In this document: piece by piece, positions 41,342-50,790 of the stretch
Position numbering within the stretch: the first letter of the stretch is position 1
Layout of the letters: every line of letters begins with the position of its first letter
Assembly: GCA_025757845.1 (NCBI GenBank)
Contig: CP107211.1
Location: 1,488,001-1,552,000 of the forward strand
Length of the DNA stretch: 64,000 bases
Reading direction: 5' to 3'
Source: Oscillospiraceae bacterium
Lineage (GTDB): Bacteria; Bacillota; Clostridia; Oscillospirales; Ruminococcaceae
The notes under the pieces: generated by a model
Database searches by the model: none
The model's input: only the letters and a program-made list of their open reading frames with translations
What the model was told of the DNA's origin: nothing
Position numbers and translations under genes: made by a program

Positions 41342-42739
41342 TTGAAGGAAGTCAAACTTGAAGAGGCTGCTTACCAGTTTGATGGCAAGATGTCTCTGCG
41401 CCAGGCCATCCCCCTGGGCCTGCAGCATGTCTGCGCCATGTTCGTGGGCAACCTGACCCCGCTGCTGATCATCACCAGTGCCTGCGGCATTGCCGGTGGT
41501 GAATTTGCAGACCTGCAGGTCACCCTGCTGCAGAGCGCCATGTTCGTGGCCGGTGTGGTCACGCTGGTGCAGCTGTTCACGGTCGGCCCCGTGGGCGGCG
41601 GCGTGCCCATCATCATGGGTACCAGCTCCGGTTTTATCGGCGTGTTCAACAGCGTTGTCGGCAGCATGGGAGGCGGTGTGCTGGCCTATGGTGCCATCAT
41701 GGGCGCTTCCATCATCGGCGGCATCTTTGAAAGTGTGCTGGGCTTCTTCCTCAAGCCTCTGCGCAAGTTCTTTCCGCCTGTGGTCACCGGTACCGTGGTG
41801 CTGTCCATCGGTCTGTCGCTGATCTCGGTGGGCATCAATTCCTTTGGCGGCGGCAACAGCGCCAAGGACTTCGGCTCGGTGGAAAACCTGCTGCTGGCCC
41901 TGTTCGTGCTGGTGGTCATCCTGATCTTCAAGCACTGGACCACCGGCTTCCTCAGCTCTTCCGCCATCCTCATCGGCATTCTGGCCGGTTATGTGGCAGC
42001 CTTTGTCATGGGCTTTGTGCTGCCCACCACCGGTGTCACCGCTGACGGCGTGGAGTACACCAAGGCCTGGGTGCTCAACTGGGACAAGGTGGCACAGGCT
42101 TCCTGGTTTGCCATCCCCAAGCTGGTCCCGGTCAAGATCGTGTTTGATATGCGTGCCATCCTGCCGGTGCTGATCATGTTCATTGTCACCGCCGTGGAAA
42201 CGGTGGGCGACATCTCCGGTGTGATGGAGGGCGGCATGAACCGCGAACCCACCGACAAGGAGCTGTCCGGCGGTGTCATCTGCGACGGCCTCGGCTCCAC
42301 CTTTGCGGCACTGTTCGGCGTGCTGCCCAATACCTCTTTCAGCCAGAATGTGGGTCTGGTGGCCATGACCAAGGTGGTCAACCGCATGGCCCTGGCCTCC
42401 GGTGCCGTGTTCCTGATCCTGTGCGGCCTGATCCCCAAGCTGGGCGCCCTGATCTCCATCATGCCGCAGGCCGTTCTGGGCGGCGCAGCCGTGATGATGT
42501 TCTCTTCCATCGTGGTCAGCGGCATCCAGCTGATCACCAAGGAAAAGATGACCCCGCGCCAGCTGACCATCGTGTCGGTGGCGCTGGGCGTAGGCTACGG
42601 CATGGGTGCCAACAGCGGCATCCTGGCCAATACGCCCCATGCATTCCAGCTGATCTGCGGTGAGTCCGGTATTGTTCCGGCTGCCTTCGTAGCCATCCTG
42701 CTGAACGTCCTGCTGCCCAAGAACGATCAGGCAGAGTAA
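41342..42739 (+). CDS. Uracil/xanthine permease (NCS2 family)
   Basis: A 465-residue nucleobase:cation symporter with about 12-14 spans. Motifs are PLGLQHVCAMFVGNLTPLLI, the NCS2 signature region from FFPPVVTGTVVLSIGLSLI, the substrate-helix segment TAVETVGDISGV, and GVLPNTSFSQNVGL. TTG 41342 is the likely start, with GAGGAGA 9 bases upstream; the more upstream frame has no ribosome site. It lies beside the molybdenum hydroxylase island, so xanthine or another purine is the natural guess for its cargo. Confidence 0.92.
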   Translation: MKEVKLEEAAYQFDGKMSLRQAIPLGLQHVCAMFVGNLTPLLIITSACGIAGGEFADLQVTLLQSAMFVAGVVTLVQLFTVGPVGGGVPIIMGTSSGFIGVFNSVVGSMGGGVLAYGAIMGASIIGGIFESVLGFFLKPLRKFFPPVVTGTVVLSIGLSLISVGINSFGGGNSAKDFGSVENLLLALFVLVVILIFKHWTTGFLSSSAILIGILAGYVAAFVMGFVLPTTGVTADGVEYTKAWVLNWDKVAQASWFAIPKLVPVKIVFDMRAILPVLIMFIVTAVETVGDISGVMEGGMNREPTDKELSGGVICDGLGSTFAALFGVLPNTSFSQNVGLVAMTKVVNRMALASGAVFLILCGLIPKLGALISIMPQAVLGGAAVMMFSSIVVSGIQLITKEKMTPRQLTIVSVALGVGYGMGANSGILANTPHAFQLICGESGIVPAAFVAILLNVLLPKNDQAE

Positions 42740-42742
42740 ATC

Positions 42743-43381
42743 TTATCCCTTTTCCCGGACAAGCGCTTCCAGCTGCGCCAGTGCGGCGGGCGTATCGGTG
42801 TCAGCCAGCTCTTCCGGCTGTGCGATACAGGCGGTATGCACCAGCGTCGGGTACTTGTGCAGCAGGACGCTGCCGCCCTTGCCCTCCGGCAGGGTGAGCA
42901 GCTCCGGGAAAAAGCCGTTGCTGAACAGAACGGGGCTTCCCACAAGGGGGTCCGGGCCGTTTCCGGCCAGGGCACCCAGACGGAAGATCACCCGTTCTGT
43001 TTCTTTTTGCGTCTGTGCAAAGGCCGTCAGCAGCTGGTCCACTGTAGCCCGGCGCAGCAGGGGCTGGTCACCGGGCAGAAACATGCACCCGGTCAGTTCC
43101 GGATGCTGTGCCAGCAGCGCCGAAAGTCCCAGCCGCACGGTATCGTTCCGGCCGGGCAATGCATGCAGGAGCACCGGCACCCCCTGTGCTTTGCACAGCG
43201 CCTGCACCTGCGCCGAGCGGGTCACCACGATGCGTGCCGACAGCTGCGGCGTGTCGGTGGCGGCAAAGGCCCGGCACAGCAGGGGCTGACCGTCAAACTG
43301 CGCCAGAAGCTTGTTGGAGCCAAAGCGAGTACTCAGACCAGAGGCCATGAGCACACACCCCGTAGAAGCATGCATTTGCAT
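42743..43381 (-). CDS. mocA: Molybdenum cofactor nucleotidyltransferase-like protein (MocA type)
   Basis: A 212-residue Rossmann-like nucleotidyltransferase. The N-terminal loop VLMASGLSTRFGSNKLLAQFDGQPLL matches the family's L-A-A-G-x-S-x-R-x-G-x-x-K-L, and FLPGDQPLL is the metal Asp motif. MocA attaches CMP to molybdopterin for hydroxylases; in selenium-dependent islands this gene is a regular member. It ends 3 bases after the convergent permease and shares a promoter region with the hydroxylase operon. Confidence 0.85.
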   Translation of the reverse strand: MQMHASTGCVLMASGLSTRFGSNKLLAQFDGQPLLCRAFAATDTPQLSARIVVTRSAQVQALCKAQGVPVLLHALPGRNDTVRLGLSALLAQHPELTGCMFLPGDQPLLRRATVDQLLTAFAQTQKETERVIFRLGALAGNGPDPLVGSPVLFSNGFFPELLTLPEGKGGSVLLHKYPTLVHTACIAQPEELADTDTPAALAQLEALVREKG

Positions 43382-43416
43382 AAAAAAGACCTGCGCTTTC
43401 CGATGGGATTTTTTCC

Positions 43417-43446
43417 ATTATAGCGCAATTGCCGATTGAAACGCAA
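43417..43446 (-). promoter_or_regulatory. Promoter of mocA
   Basis: On the minus strand TTGCGT (43446-43441), 18 bases, TATAAT (43422-43417). Its -35 box shares base 43441 with the -35 box of the opposite promoter. Confidence 0.7.
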
Positions 43447-43465
43447 TCTGTGTCTGTGTTAAAAT
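43436..43465 (+). promoter_or_regulatory. Promoter of the molybdenum hydroxylase operon
   Basis: TTGAAA (43436-43441), 18 bases, TAAAAT (43460-43465). It overlaps the mocA promoter face to face, so one bound regulator could control both. Confidence 0.65.
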
Positions 43466-43500
43466 AGAAACAGCAAGGATAAAAAGAGAGGGACCTGCAC

Positions 43501-44283
43501 ATGATGACGATCCGAGAATACAAACGGGCCGAAAGTCTGGAAGAAGCCTGGCAGCTCAACCAGAAAAAGGCCAACCGCATCCTGGGCGGCATGATCTGGC
43601 TCAAGATGGAGACCATCAATGTCGGCACAGCCATCGACCTGTCCGGCATGGGGCTGGACACGATCGAGGAAACGGATGCGGGCTTTTCCATTGGGGCGAT
43701 GGTCACCCTGCGCCAGCTGGAGACCCACCCCGGACTGGAAGCCTTTACCCACGGGGCCGTCCGGGAGGCGCTGCGCCACATCGTGGGCGTGCAGCTGCGC
43801 AACCTGGCCACCGTCGGCGGCAGCATCTACAGCCGGTTTGGCTTTTCGGATGTGCTGACCCTGTTCCTGGCCATGGACTGCTCGGTGGAGCTGTACAAGG
43901 GCGGCATCGTGCCGCTGCGGGAGTATGCCGAGCGTCCCTACGACCGGGACATCGTGGTGCGTCTGCTGGTCCGGAAAGAAGCGGCCGATTACTGCTACCA
44001 GTCGGTGCGCAACAGCCAGACCGACATTCCGGTGCTCACCTGTGCCGCTGCCCGGCTGCAGGATGGCAGCTACCGGTTTGCGGTGGGGGCCCGCCCGCTC
44101 AAGGCTGTGCTGTATGAAGAACCGGCAGCTCCGGCGCAGCAGCTGGCCGAAACCATCCAACAACAGGTGGTCACCGGTTCCAACATGCGCGGCAGCGCCG
44201 AATACCGCCGCCACCTGACTGGTGTGCTGGTGCGGCGTGCAGCCGAAGAACTGGAAAACCGCGCCGGACAGGAGGAAACCTAA
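43501..44283 (+). CDS. Molybdenum hydroxylase FAD-binding subunit
   Basis: 260 residues of the CO-dehydrogenase flavoprotein type. RILGGMIWLKM replaces the usual GGT-D-L first loop, and VGVQLRNLATVGGSIYSRFGFSDVL is the family's R-N-x-A-T-x-G-G-N segment. The subunit passes electrons from the iron-sulfur clusters to NAD(P) or another acceptor. It is the first gene of the operon; the next gene starts directly after its stop. GGATAAAAAGAGAGG supplies the ribosome site. Confidence 0.9.
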   Translation: MMTIREYKRAESLEEAWQLNQKKANRILGGMIWLKMETINVGTAIDLSGMGLDTIEETDAGFSIGAMVTLRQLETHPGLEAFTHGAVREALRHIVGVQLRNLATVGGSIYSRFGFSDVLTLFLAMDCSVELYKGGIVPLREYAERPYDRDIVVRLLVRKEAADYCYQSVRNSQTDIPVLTCAAARLQDGSYRFAVGARPLKAVLYEEPAAPAQQLAETIQQQVVTGSNMRGSAEYRRHLTGVLVRRAAEELENRAGQEET

Positions 44284-44757
44284 ATGCAGATCAATCTGAT
44301 GCTGAACGGAGTGCGCGTCTCGGACGATGTGGCTCCCGATACGCTGCTCATCGACTTTGTGCGCAGACATGGATGCCTGAGCGTCAAACGCGGCTGCGAA
44401 ACTTCCAACTGCGGCTTGTGCACGGTCTTTCTGGATGACAAGCCGGTGCTGTCCTGTTCTGTGCTGGCCGCCCGCGCCGACGGTCACAAGGTGACCACGC
44501 TGGAGGGCCTGCAGGAAGAAGCTGCCGAATTCGGTGCCTTCATCGCCGATCAGGGCGCAGAGCAGTGCGGCTTCTGCAACCCGGGCTTTATCATGAATGC
44601 TCTGGCGCTGTTCCGGGAAAATCCATACCCGTCTGCCGAAGAAATCAAAGAATATCTTTCCGGCAATCTCTGCCGCTGCTCCGGCTATGAAGGCCAGCTG
44701 CGCGGCATCCTGAATTTTCTGGACTGGAAGAAACAGAAGGAGGCGGCTGCTGAATGA
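44284..44757 (+). CDS. Molybdenum hydroxylase [2Fe-2S] subunit
   Basis: 157 residues. The plant-ferredoxin-type cluster uses GCETSNCGLCTVFLDDKPVLSC, and the second cluster uses CGFCNPGF and CRCSGYEG. It relays electrons from the molybdenum site to FAD. The stop overlaps the large-subunit start by 4 bases (ATGA). Confidence 0.95.
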   Translation: MQINLMLNGVRVSDDVAPDTLLIDFVRRHGCLSVKRGCETSNCGLCTVFLDDKPVLSCSVLAARADGHKVTTLEGLQEEAAEFGAFIADQGAEQCGFCNPGFIMNALALFRENPYPSAEEIKEYLSGNLCRCSGYEGQLRGILNFLDWKKQKEAAAE

Positions 44758-47045
44758 ACACGGTCAACAAACCGTTCCGCAAAAAGGACGCCATGCAGCT
44801 GGTCACCGGCCAGCCGGTCTATATGGATGATGTGATCCCGCAGGACTGCCTGATCGTCAAGCTGCTGCGCTCGCCTCATGCAAACGCCATGGTCCGGACG
44901 ATCAACACGACCGTGGCCAAGAAGGTGCCTGGCATTGAAGCCATCTTCACCTGGGAGGATGTCCCGCAGGATGCGCCCCGCTACACCCAGGCAGGCCAGA
45001 CCTTCCCGGAGGCAAGCCCCCGTGACCGACTGCTCATCGACCGCCACGTCCGTTTTGTGGGTGATGTGGTGGCCATCGTGGCCGGTAAGGACGAAAAGTG
45101 CGTGGACAAGGCCCTCAAGCTCATCAAGGTGGAGTACCAGGTACTGGAGCCGGTGATGGATTTCCACACCGCCAAGGACAACCCGGTTCTGGTGCACCCG
45201 GAGGACAACTGGGAGGCCCTGTGCCCGGTAGGGGCCGACAACAAGCGCAACCTGTGTGCCCACGATGAGTGCGGCTCCGGAGACATCGACGCAGTGCTGG
45301 CGGGGTGCGATGTGGTGATCGACCATGTTTACCACACCAAGGCATGCCAGCAGGCCATGATGGAAACCTTCCGCACCTATTGTTCCATTGACACTTATGG
45401 GCGGCTGAACGTGCTCAGCTCCACCCAGATCGTGTTCCATGCCCGGCGCAACATCGCCAACGCTCTCCACATCCCCAAATCCATGGTGCGTGTGGCAAAG
45501 CCCCGGGTGGGCGGCGGTTTTGGTGCCAAGCAGACAGCGGTCAGCGAGGTATACCCCGCCTTTGTGACCTGGAAAACCAAAAAGCCCTCCAAGATCATTT
45601 TCAGCCGGGTGGAAAGCCAGACGGCCTCCTCTCCGCGTCACGAAATGGAGATGCATGTCCGGCTGGGTGCCACGAAGGATGGCATCGTGAAGGGCATCGA
45701 CCTGTACACGCTGTCCAACACCGGTGCCTATGGCGAGCACGGCCCCACGACCGTGGGCCTGTCCGGCCACAAATCCATCCCGCTGTACGGCAAGGCCGAA
45801 GCGTTCCGCTTTGTCAGCGATGTGGTGTATACCAACCACATGTCTGCCGGTGCCTACCGCGGCTACGGTGCGACCCAGGGCCTGTTTGCTGTGGAATCTG
45901 CCGTGAACGAGCTGGCCCACAAGCTGAACATGGACCCCTTTGCCCTGCGCCTGAAGAACACGGTGCAGGAGGGCGATGTGATGCCTGCCTACTACGGTGC
46001 CGTGAACACCAGCTGTGCGCTGGACCGCTGTCTTGTCAAGGTGCGGGAGATGGTCGACTGGGAGCACAAATACCCGGCCCGTGATCTGGGCAACGGCAAG
46101 GTGCGCGCCGTCGGCATGGGCATGGCCATGCAGGGCTCCGGTATTTCCGGCATGGACGTGGGCAGTGCGACCCTCAAGCTGAACGATGATAGATTCTACT
46201 CGCTGATCATCGGTGCAGCGGATATGGGCACCGGCTGTGACACCACGCTGGCGCAGATCGCCGCCGAGGTGTTGGAGTGCCCCTTGGACAACATCACCGT
46301 CTTTGGTACTGATACCGATTCCTCCCCCTACGACTCCGGCTCCTACGCATCCAGCACCACCTACGTCACCGGCAAGGCCACTGAGAAGTGTGCCATGAAG
46401 CTGCGGGAACAGATCTGCAAGCTGGGTGCCGAGCTGCTGGGCTGCCCGGCAGATGCTGTGGAGTTTGACGGCAAAGAAGTGTTTGAAAGCGCCGCCCCGG
46501 AAACGAAAAAGACCCTGTCCGAGATCGCCTATGCGTCTCAGTTCGGCCATATGGTCCCGCTGGAAGCCACCGAGACCCACACTTCGCCCCTGTCGCCGCC
46601 GCCCTTTATGGTGGGTGCTGCCGAGGTGGAAGTGGATACCGAGACCGGCGAGGTGAAGGTGCTGGAGTTTGACGCCTGCGTGGACTGCGGTACGCCCATC
46701 AACCCCAACCTGACCCGTGTGCAGGCGGAAGGCGGCATCCTGCAGGGCATCGGTATGACGCTGACCGAGAATGTTACCTATGACCGGAAGGGCTGCCCGG
46801 AAGAGAACTCGCTGTTCCAGTACAAGATCCCCACCCGCATCGACATCGGAAAAATCAACGTGGAGTTTGAGAACAGCTATGAGCCAAACGGCCCGTTTGG
46901 TGCAAAATCCATCGGTGAGGTGGTCATCAACACGCCGCTGCCGGCCATTTCAGACGCCATTTACAACGCCATCGGCACCCGTTTCTATGAGCTGCCCATT
47001 ACTCCGGAGCAGATTGCCATGGCCGCTGCTGAAAACCACAAATGA
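44754..47045 (+). CDS. Molybdenum hydroxylase large (molybdopterin-binding) subunit
   Basis: 763 residues, full length for the xanthine dehydrogenase/aldehyde oxidase family. Signatures are LVTGQPVYMDD at the start, RVGGGFGAKQ, GAYRGYGATQG (molybdopterin), the IGAADMGTGCDTTLAQIAAE segment and PFGAKSIGE with the catalytic Glu. The companion genes point to the selenium-dependent type, in which a labile selenium ligand replaces the terminal sulfur on molybdenum. Substrate is probably a purine, given the permease nearby; nicotinate or another heterocycle is possible. Confidence 0.93.
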   Translation: MNTVNKPFRKKDAMQLVTGQPVYMDDVIPQDCLIVKLLRSPHANAMVRTINTTVAKKVPGIEAIFTWEDVPQDAPRYTQAGQTFPEASPRDRLLIDRHVRFVGDVVAIVAGKDEKCVDKALKLIKVEYQVLEPVMDFHTAKDNPVLVHPEDNWEALCPVGADNKRNLCAHDECGSGDIDAVLAGCDVVIDHVYHTKACQQAMMETFRTYCSIDTYGRLNVLSSTQIVFHARRNIANALHIPKSMVRVAKPRVGGGFGAKQTAVSEVYPAFVTWKTKKPSKIIFSRVESQTASSPRHEMEMHVRLGATKDGIVKGIDLYTLSNTGAYGEHGPTTVGLSGHKSIPLYGKAEAFRFVSDVVYTNHMSAGAYRGYGATQGLFAVESAVNELAHKLNMDPFALRLKNTVQEGDVMPAYYGAVNTSCALDRCLVKVREMVDWEHKYPARDLGNGKVRAVGMGMAMQGSGISGMDVGSATLKLNDDRFYSLIIGAADMGTGCDTTLAQIAAEVLECPLDNITVFGTDTDSSPYDSGSYASSTTYVTGKATEKCAMKLREQICKLGAELLGCPADAVEFDGKEVFESAAPETKKTLSEIAYASQFGHMVPLEATETHTSPLSPPPFMVGAAEVEVDTETGEVKVLEFDACVDCGTPINPNLTRVQAEGGILQGIGMTLTENVTYDRKGCPEENSLFQYKIPTRIDIGKINVEFENSYEPNGPFGAKSIGEVVINTPLPAISDAIYNAIGTRFYELPITPEQIAMAAAENHK

Positions 47046-47749
47046 TCGGGGAACAGCAGTTTCCGTTTCTGGCGGAAAAAGGCCATGTGGTCTCGCTGAT
47101 GGGCGGCGGCGGAAAAACAACGCTGCTGTATGTCATGGCCAGCCATTGCGCGCAGAAAGGTTGGCGGGTGCTGGTGTCCACTACCACCCACATCCTGCGC
47201 CCGGAAAACGGGCTCTGGGCAAAGACTGACGCCGAAATACAGGAACTCTGGGCCCGCGGCTCTTATGCCGTGGTGGGCTCTCCGGCTCCCAAGGGTAAGT
47301 TGACCGCACCGCCGGAAGCAGACCTTGCCCACTGGATGGCACAGGCAGACGCCGTGTTTCTGGAAGCCGACGGTGCAAAGCATTTCCCGTGCAAAGCCCC
47401 GGCGGAGCAGGAACCTGTTCTGCTGCCGCAAAGCGACATCGTACTGGCGGTGGCCGGGCTTTCCGCACTGGGCCACCCTTTGAAAGAATGCTGCTTCCGG
47501 TTGGAACAAGCCTGCATGCTGCTGGGCGTTCCGCCGGAGGCCTGCCTGACCCCGGAACTTCTGGCTCAACTGCTGGCAAGTGAGCAGGGCGGCCGGAAAC
47601 GAGTGGGCAGCAGGGCCTTTTATGCGGTGCTCAATCAGGCAGATACGCCGCAGCGCCAACTGCTCGGGAAGCAGACGCTCTGTGTTCTGCAGGAACGTTA
47701 TCGTGTGAACGGCGTTCTGACACAATTTGAAGAGGGAGAACGTGCATGA
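47042..47749 (+). CDS. yqeC: YqeC-type putative selenium-dependent hydroxylase accessory protein
   Basis: A 235-residue P-loop protein: [18 protein letters not shown] is the unusual GGGGKTT Walker A, and [16 protein letters not shown] is the characteristic second motif. The family occurs almost only beside selenium-dependent molybdenum hydroxylases (Haft and Self type island); its reaction is not established. It overlaps the large subunit and selD by 4 bases each. Confidence 0.9.
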   Translation: MIGEQQFPFLAEKGHVVSLMGGGGKTTLLYVMASHCAQKGWRVLVSTTTHILRPENGLWAKTDAEIQELWARGSYAVVGSPAPKGKLTAPPEADLAHWMAQADAVFLEADGAKHFPCKAPAEQEPVLLPQSDIVLAVAGLSALGHPLKECCFRLEQACMLLGVPPEACLTPELLAQLLASEQGGRKRVGSRAFYAVLNQADTPQRQLLGKQTLCVLQERYRVNGVLTQFEEGERA

Positions 47750-48780
47750 GCAAGGATGAAAAAATCGTATTCTGTACCGGGGGCGGCTGCACGGCAAAGC
47801 TGGGTGCCGGTGTACTGAGCCGCATTCTGGAAAAGCTGCCCCGCGGCGAAAAGGACCCGAATCTGCTGGTGGGGTATGACAGCCGGGATGATGCCGCCGT
47901 CTACCGCGTTACAGAAGGTCTGGCCCTGGTGCAGACGGTGGACTTTTTCCCACCCATGGTGGATGACCCCTATACCTTCGGGCAGATCGCAGCGGCCAAC
48001 GCCCTGAGCGACGTGTATGCCATGGGTGGCGAGGTGAAAACTGCCCTCAATCTGGTGTGTTTCCCGGAAAATATGGACCTGAACGTTTTGGGCGAGATCC
48101 TGCGCGGCGGAGCCGAAAAGGTAGCCGAAGCAGGGGGCATTCTGGCCGGAGGTCATTCCATTGCAGACACCGGCGTCAAATACGGCCTGTCGGTGACCGG
48201 CCTTGTGGACCCGCATCATCTGTACGCAAACGATGCCGGCCAGCCGGGAGACAAGCTGCTGCTGACCAAAGCGCTGGGTGTGGGGCTGCTGTGCACCGCA
48301 AACCGCGTGGGCGAGGCGGCCCCGGAACACATGGCTGCCGCCATTCATTCCATGACAACCCTGAACAAGACCGCTGCGGAGATCAGCCGCCGGTATACTG
48401 TGCACGCGGCCACCGATGTGACTGGCTTCAGTTTTCTGGGGCATCTGCACGAGATGATGGGCGGGAAACTTTCCTGCAAGATCAACGCCCGCGCCGTGCC
48501 GGTGCTGCCGGGCGCGAAAAAGGCGGCAGATGACTTCCTGTACACCGCCGCCGGGCAGCGCAACCGCAATCATACCGGGCCTTTTGTCCGGTTTGAGGGC
48601 GTTCCGTTTGCCATGGAAGAAGTCTTGTTCGACCCGCAGACATCCGGCGGTCTGCTGCTGGCAGTGGACCCGGCGGAGGCCAGCGCGCTGGAGAAAGAAC
48701 TGCAATCTGCTGGTCTGCCCGCGAAGATCGTGGGCGAGATCGTTCCCCGAACCGAGATCGAGATCACAGTAACATACTGA
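47746..48780 (+). CDS. selD: Selenophosphate synthetase
   Basis: 344 residues. The catalytic loop is GGGCTAKLG: Cys15 and Lys18 match E. coli Cys17 and Lys20, and the residue is encoded as Cys (TGC), not selenocysteine. Other motifs are [54 protein letters not shown] and [10 protein letters not shown]. It makes selenophosphate from selenide and ATP. No selA, selB or tRNA-Sec is in the window, as expected if this copy serves the hydroxylase cofactor. Confidence 0.95.
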   Translation: MSKDEKIVFCTGGGCTAKLGAGVLSRILEKLPRGEKDPNLLVGYDSRDDAAVYRVTEGLALVQTVDFFPPMVDDPYTFGQIAAANALSDVYAMGGEVKTALNLVCFPENMDLNVLGEILRGGAEKVAEAGGILAGGHSIADTGVKYGLSVTGLVDPHHLYANDAGQPGDKLLLTKALGVGLLCTANRVGEAAPEHMAAAIHSMTTLNKTAAEISRRYTVHAATDVTGFSFLGHLHEMMGGKLSCKINARAVPVLPGAKKAADDFLYTAAGQRNRNHTGPFVRFEGVPFAMEEVLFDPQTSGGLLLAVDPAEASALEKELQSAGLPAKIVGEIVPRTEIEITVTY

Positions 48781-48802
48781 TCTACTGAAAGGAGAAACGA
48801 TT

Positions 48803-49405
48803 ATGACTCATGTTGATGCAAGAGGAGACGCCTGCCCGCTGCCGGTCGTCAAGGCCAAGCGCGCTATTTCGGAGCTGAAGGGTGCCGGTCAGGTGGAAAT
48901 TCTGGTGGACAACGAGATCGCCGTGCAGAACCTGACCAAGATGGCCCAGCAAAAGGGTTATCAGTACAGCGCCGAAAAGCTGGCCGAACGGGAATACCGA
49001 GTGCTGTTCACCATCGGGGAGGCCCCGGCGGCTGAAGAGACCCCGGCCGTCTGCATGCCGGACGCCCGCACGGATACCGTGGTGGCCATTGGCGCAAACA
49101 CTATGGGTGCCGGGGCCGAGGAGCTGGGCAAGACCCTGCTCAAGGCGTTCGTGTTTGCCCTGACGCAGCAGGACAAGCTGCCCAAGACGGTTCTGTTCTA
49201 TAACGGCGGTGCATCCCTGACCTGTGAGGGCTCTCCCATGCTGGAGGACCTCAAAACGCTGGAATCGGAAGGTGTGGAGATCATGACCTGCGGCACCTGC
49301 CTGAACTATTACGGCCTGACCGAGAAGCTGGCCGTAGGCAGCGTGACGAACATGTATGCCATCGTGGAAAAGCTGACCCATGCCGGGAACGTGGTCAAGC
49401 CGTGA
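48803..49405 (+). CDS. yedF: YedF-like sulfurtransferase/selenium metabolism protein
   Basis: 200 residues in two parts. The N-terminal TusA-like domain has VDARGDACPLPVVKAKRAI, whose Cys can carry sulfur or selenium as a persulfide or selenide. The C-terminal DsrE-like domain runs from about 90, with FYNGGASLTCEGS and MTCGTCLNYYGL. This fusion accompanies SelD in selenium-metabolising bacteria and may deliver selenium to the cofactor. AAAGGAG precedes the ATG; the stop overlaps the next start. Confidence 0.92.
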   Translation: MTHVDARGDACPLPVVKAKRAISELKGAGQVEILVDNEIAVQNLTKMAQQKGYQYSAEKLAEREYRVLFTIGEAPAAEETPAVCMPDARTDTVVAIGANTMGAGAEELGKTLLKAFVFALTQQDKLPKTVLFYNGGASLTCEGSPMLEDLKTLESEGVEIMTCGTCLNYYGLTEKLAVGSVTNMYAIVEKLTHAGNVVKP

Positions 49406-50541
49406 TCTATCTGGACAATGCTGCCACCACGCTGTACAAACCGCAGGAAGTGGACGCCGCCATTCTGGACGCCCTGCACACCGCAGGCAATCCCGGCCGC
49501 GGTGCCCATGAGCCGACCCTGCATGCTTCCCGGCTGGTGTATGCCGCACGGGAAGCGCTGGCAGAGCTTTTCCACGCGCCGGACCCTGCCTGCATTGCCT
49601 TTACGGCCAACGCCACCGGCGCGTTGAACACCGCCCTGTGCGGGCTGCTGGGGCCGGGGGATCATGTCATCACCACCGTGTGTGAGCATAATTCGGTCCT
49701 GCGGCCGCTGTACCGGCTGCGGACACAGGGGGTCCAGCTCAGCTTTGCCGGGGTAGACGCCAAAGGCCGCCTGCAATATGAAAAATGGGAAGAGCTTGTG
49801 CGCCCAAACACCAGAGCGCTGGTCGTGACCGGAGCGTCCAATGTGACCGGCAACTGTACCGATCTTGCAAAGGCTGCGGCCTTTGCGCACCGGCACGGCT
49901 TGCTGCTGATCGTGGATGCCGCGCAGACGGCCGGAGCCCAGTCCATCGACGTACAGGCGCTGGGTGTGGATGTGCTGTGCTTCACCGGGCATAAGGCTTT
50001 ACTGGGGCCGCAGGGCACCGGCGGGCTGTATGTGCGTCCGGGTGTGCAGATCGCGCCCCTTGTAGTGGGCGGCAGCGGCGTGCACAGCTATGACGAGCAG
50101 CATCCCGCCCAGATGCCCACCGCACTGGAGGCCGGCACCCTGAACGTGCACGGCCTTGCCGGGCTTTGCGCCGGAGTACAATGGCTTCTGACACAGGGCG
50201 TGGAAACGCTGGCCGCCCGCGAAGCTGCACTGGCTCGCTGTTTTTACGAAGAAGTATGCGGTATGCCGGGCGTGACTGTATACGGCGACATTGAGACCGC
50301 TCTGCGTGCGCCCATCGTCTCCCTGAATATCGGAGACGAGGACTCTGCCCGGGTGGCCGATATCCTGTGGGAGGACTACGGCATCTGTGTGCGGGCCGGA
50401 GCACATTGCGCCCCGCTGATGCACAAGGCGCTTGGCACGGTGGAACAGGGCGTGGTACGGTTCAGCTTTTCACACAGCAATACCATGGAAGAAGCTCTGC
50501 ACGCTGCACAGGCCGTGCGGGAGCTGGCACAGGAGCTGTAA
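49402..50541 (+). CDS. Cysteine desulfurase family protein of the selenium/molybdenum island
   Basis: A 379-residue class V aminotransferase. MIYLDNAATT, TANATGALNTAL, CFTGHKALLGPQGTGGLYV (PLP Lys) and RAGAHCAPLMHKALGT (Cys loop) are seen. Related enzymes liberate sulfur or selenium from cysteine or selenocysteine; in this island it probably feeds SelD/YedF or the Mo site. The start is GTG 49402, overlapping the yedF stop (GTGA). It ends directly before the DUF3343 gene. Confidence 0.92.
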   Translation: MIYLDNAATTLYKPQEVDAAILDALHTAGNPGRGAHEPTLHASRLVYAAREALAELFHAPDPACIAFTANATGALNTALCGLLGPGDHVITTVCEHNSVLRPLYRLRTQGVQLSFAGVDAKGRLQYEKWEELVRPNTRALVVTGASNVTGNCTDLAKAAAFAHRHGLLLIVDAAQTAGAQSIDVQALGVDVLCFTGHKALLGPQGTGGLYVRPGVQIAPLVVGGSGVHSYDEQHPAQMPTALEAGTLNVHGLAGLCAGVQWLLTQGVETLAAREAALARCFYEEVCGMPGVTVYGDIETALRAPIVSLNIGDEDSARVADILWEDYGICVRAGAHCAPLMHKALGTVEQGVVRFSFSHSNTMEEALHAAQAVRELAQEL

Positions 50542-50772
50542 ATGCGCACAAAAAAGACCTATATCGTGCTCTCCTTCCGCACAACGGTGGAAGCCATGGC
50601 CTGGGAGAAGCACTGCGCCACAGCACAGATCCCCGGGCGGCTGATCCCGCTCCCACGGGAGATCTCCGCCGGGTGCGGCCTTGCTTGGCGCATGACGCCG
50701 GAGGATTGGGAGCACTGGAACAGCCTGCTGGACCCGGCGGCTTACGACGCGGTGTCGCAGGTGGAGCAATGA
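50542..50772 (+). CDS. DUF3343 protein
   Basis: 76 residues. TYIVLSFRTTVEAMAWEKHC and LPREISAGCGLAWR fit the family, which has a putative Se/S-binding Cys near the latter motif (Cys at about 49). The fold resembles a small ferredoxin-like domain. It follows the desulfurase without a gap and is part of the selenium/molybdenum operon; the role is inferred from that context only. Confidence 0.88.
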   Translation: MRTKKTYIVLSFRTTVEAMAWEKHCATAQIPGRLIPLPREISAGCGLAWRMTPEDWEHWNSLLDPAAYDAVSQVEQ

Positions 50773-50790
50773 CGAACAGGAGAACATTTC

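Noticed and set aside
47746..48780. selD as a selenocysteine-containing gene
   Set aside because: The catalytic position is a TGC Cys codon and the frame has no internal TGA.
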